DNA of 22,360 nt from Plantago elongata (Eukaryota > Streptophyta > Magnoliopsida > Lamiales > Plantaginaceae): positions 1 to 22,360 of the forward strand of contig JAYMSP010002823.1 in assembly GCA_036897095.1 (NCBI GenBank), read 5' to 3'. A program made the translations under genes and the position numbers. Below are positions 20,881-22,360 of the stretch, in pieces (the stretch's first letter is position 1; each line of letters starts with the position of its first letter). The notes under the pieces are model-generated. The model did not search any database and was not told the origin of the DNA. It worked only from the letters and a program-made list of their open reading frames with translations.

Positions 20881-22176
20881 GCCAGCTTAAAATACATATT
20901 ACTAGGTTCAGATGGAGAGATTGGTTCTTGGGGTCATGAACATGTCAGGTTTGAATATGCTCTTCCTATATAAGCTTATTGATTGAATTGTTGAAGTTGA
21001 AACTATGTGCATGATGTGATCTTCGGCAGTGATGGATATTCACATATGCTCCGTTGCATCTGATATGGGGTGTAGACTAATTTAACATGTATATTTTTGT
21101 TCATTTTTCATAAACATAAATGTGCTTGTGTATGTTATGGATGAATTTGTTGGTTTGAAGTTTCAACTATTTTTGCATCTGCTTTTTCTGTAGGATAAGT
21201 GTTAAAGAGTACAGATTTATTTAAAAATGATTCTTGAAGAGAGTCTGTTTCCTATATCCATGTCTCACACAACCTGGTCCTGGTGTGATATTATTTTAGG
21301 AAAAGTTTTTGTGTTGGACACCATACATTTAAAAGCACTTAGGGTAACATTTTCATTATATTTTTTGTTTTTGGTCTTCAACTCAAGAACTTGGCTGGGG
21401 AAATTTCTCAAGAGTATGTAAAACGACAGGTAAAGATTTATATCATTCTAATATCAGAAGTGACTGCTTATTTGGTGCACACTTTAGTGTCTACTGCCTT
21501 CAAATTTGAATAAAATATGTAATAGTAATGTTTTATCAATTCTTAAGATTTGGTGATGAAGAGATTGTTCCATTGTAAAGATTTACGTTCATTTCAATTG
21601 AGATTTTGGAGTAAGAAGAATATGCATGTGAACTTACAGAAAGGGGGAGAGAGAAGGGGGGGTGTTCCTTGGTAATATTTAGCCTTAAATTTATAGTATA
21701 TATACGTAGCTTATAGATTTTAATGTGCTGGTATGCATGTCTCTCGAATAACACTGTGCAATATCTTTATGAACTGTTACTTTCCTTACACCAGACAAGT
21801 ATTTCCACCGTGGTAGTTCTGCTGACTCATTTATGCAATACTATTTCTGCATAATTTATCTTAACATGTTTTTCCCCTGCAAAATATTTTTTAGAGTGAA
21901 GAATCCCCAATTGATGATCTGATGGAGCTCGTCGTGCAAATAGTTGCTTTCCACATGAAGGTATGGTTATCCCATCTTGGATTTACTTTTCTTCTTATCA
22001 AACTTCACAAGTTATCAGATCATACTGTGTGTCTGATTTAATTGTGATATATTTTAGGATAGAATGTTTGTGTTATGATTTAAAGATCTTTCTACAAGCA
22101 TCATATTGATTCATAATTTACAGAACAGAACATTAACTGTGATTTCATATGTTTGCAGCACAATGCTGAGCCTGAG
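20881..22176 (+). pseudogene. RPN1: Fragment of a 26S proteasome regulatory subunit RPN1 (PSMD2-like) gene
   Basis: Four exon pieces read in order as RPN1, the large non-ATPase base subunit that docks ubiquitin receptors in the 26S proteasome. They are 20881-20948 (SLKYILLGSDGEIGSWGHEH), 21388-21429 (NLAGEISQEYVKRQ), 21895-21960 (SEESPIDDLMELVVQIVAFH, then MK) and 22159-22176 (HNAEPE). Introns remain, so this is a genomic duplicate rather than a retrocopy. RPN1 is about 890 residues; only some 65 are here, with no upstream exons in view, and similarity stops within the last exon. The first intron is phase 2 at its donor (GTC AG|gtttga), but the acceptor reads ctcaagAAC, so splicing at that AG would frameshift and stop soon after (TGA-free but TAA at 21419-21421). 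I infer a dead fragment. A live gene interrupted by an insertion running past the window cannot be excluded. Confidence 0.8.
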
Positions 22177-22360
22177 CATTTTGTAACGTATGGCTGTAAC
22201 TTCACAAAATATGTTTGTTACCGGAGCGTCCATCTCTCCCATATTCAGCAAATAACGTATGGCACGGAGCATTTTGAATCAGAGTTTTTAATATCTAGTT
22301 CGGTAGTCGACAAAGACAATGCTGATTACAAAAGCTAGGTGCATACCAAACAAACTAACA
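22177..22360. other. Unrelated sequence fused to the RPN1 fragment
   Basis: From 22177 the reading frame stays open to 22338 (HFVTYGCNFTKYVCYRSVHL and onward) but no longer resembles RPN1. Two short words recur in it: GAGCATTTT (22174-22182 and 22267-22275) and AACGTATGGC (22185-22194 and 22254-22263), in swapped order. It may be the edge of an inserted element or filler DNA at a breakpoint. Confidence 0.5.

Noticed and set aside
1..22360. CRISPR array, bacterial operon, phage or toxin system
   Set aside because: No spaced direct repeats, ribosome binding sites or bacterial gene families are present. The window is plant nuclear DNA.

Overview
This is nuclear DNA of a flowering plant, most likely a eudicot. 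The evidence is intron-split genes with GT-AG borders, an AT-rich background, plant-specific gene families (RLT-type homeobox-DDT protein, E6-like cell-wall protein), and a decayed Ty1/Copia retrotransposon with MITE-like and SINE-like debris. Nothing bacterial is present: no operons, CRISPR arrays or phage genes.

Layout, all recognised genes on the plus strand. (1) Positions 1-3978 hold the C-terminal half of a homeobox-DDT chromatin-remodelling subunit (RLT1/RLT2 family). It has six exons, and the gene begins left of the window. (2) 3979-6275 is intergenic and includes an element of the hAT-like 'TAGGGGTGAGCA' class (about 5636-6180) just upstream of the next gene. (3) 6276-6743 is a single-exon gene for a 155-residue conserved plant protein of unknown function with one hydrophobic C-terminal segment. 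(4) 6744-12137 is long AT-rich intergenic DNA with microsatellites, two strong small hairpins and one copy of a dispersed repeat. (5) 12138-14110 is the 5' part of a Ty1/Copia element: a putative 505-bp LTR, a primer-binding-site-like stretch, gag with a zinc knuckle, protease, and the start of the GAG-pre-integrase region. It has lost its start codon, is frameshifted and carries five in-frame stops. (6) 14111-15481 contains a SINE-like fragment and a MITE-like fragment. (7) 15576-16493 is an intact E6-like secreted low-complexity protein gene with a TATA box. (8) 16494-20880 is intergenic, with a second copy of the dispersed repeat and a perfect 21-bp inverted repeat. (9) 20881-22176 is an intron-containing fragment of a 26S proteasome RPN1 gene. 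It appears truncated on both sides and has a damaged splice acceptor, so it is probably a duplicated or captured pseudogene.

The genes do not form a functional unit: chromatin remodelling, an unknown membrane-anchored protein and a cell-wall protein simply lie next to each other. I found no convincing new biological system. The most useful observations are the RPN1 gene fragment with its probable acceptor shift, the C-to-T-like decay of the Copia copy, the perfect 21-bp hairpin, and the repeat family shared by two intergenic regions. Exon borders and family names come from reading the sequence and from memory of the families; no database search was run.
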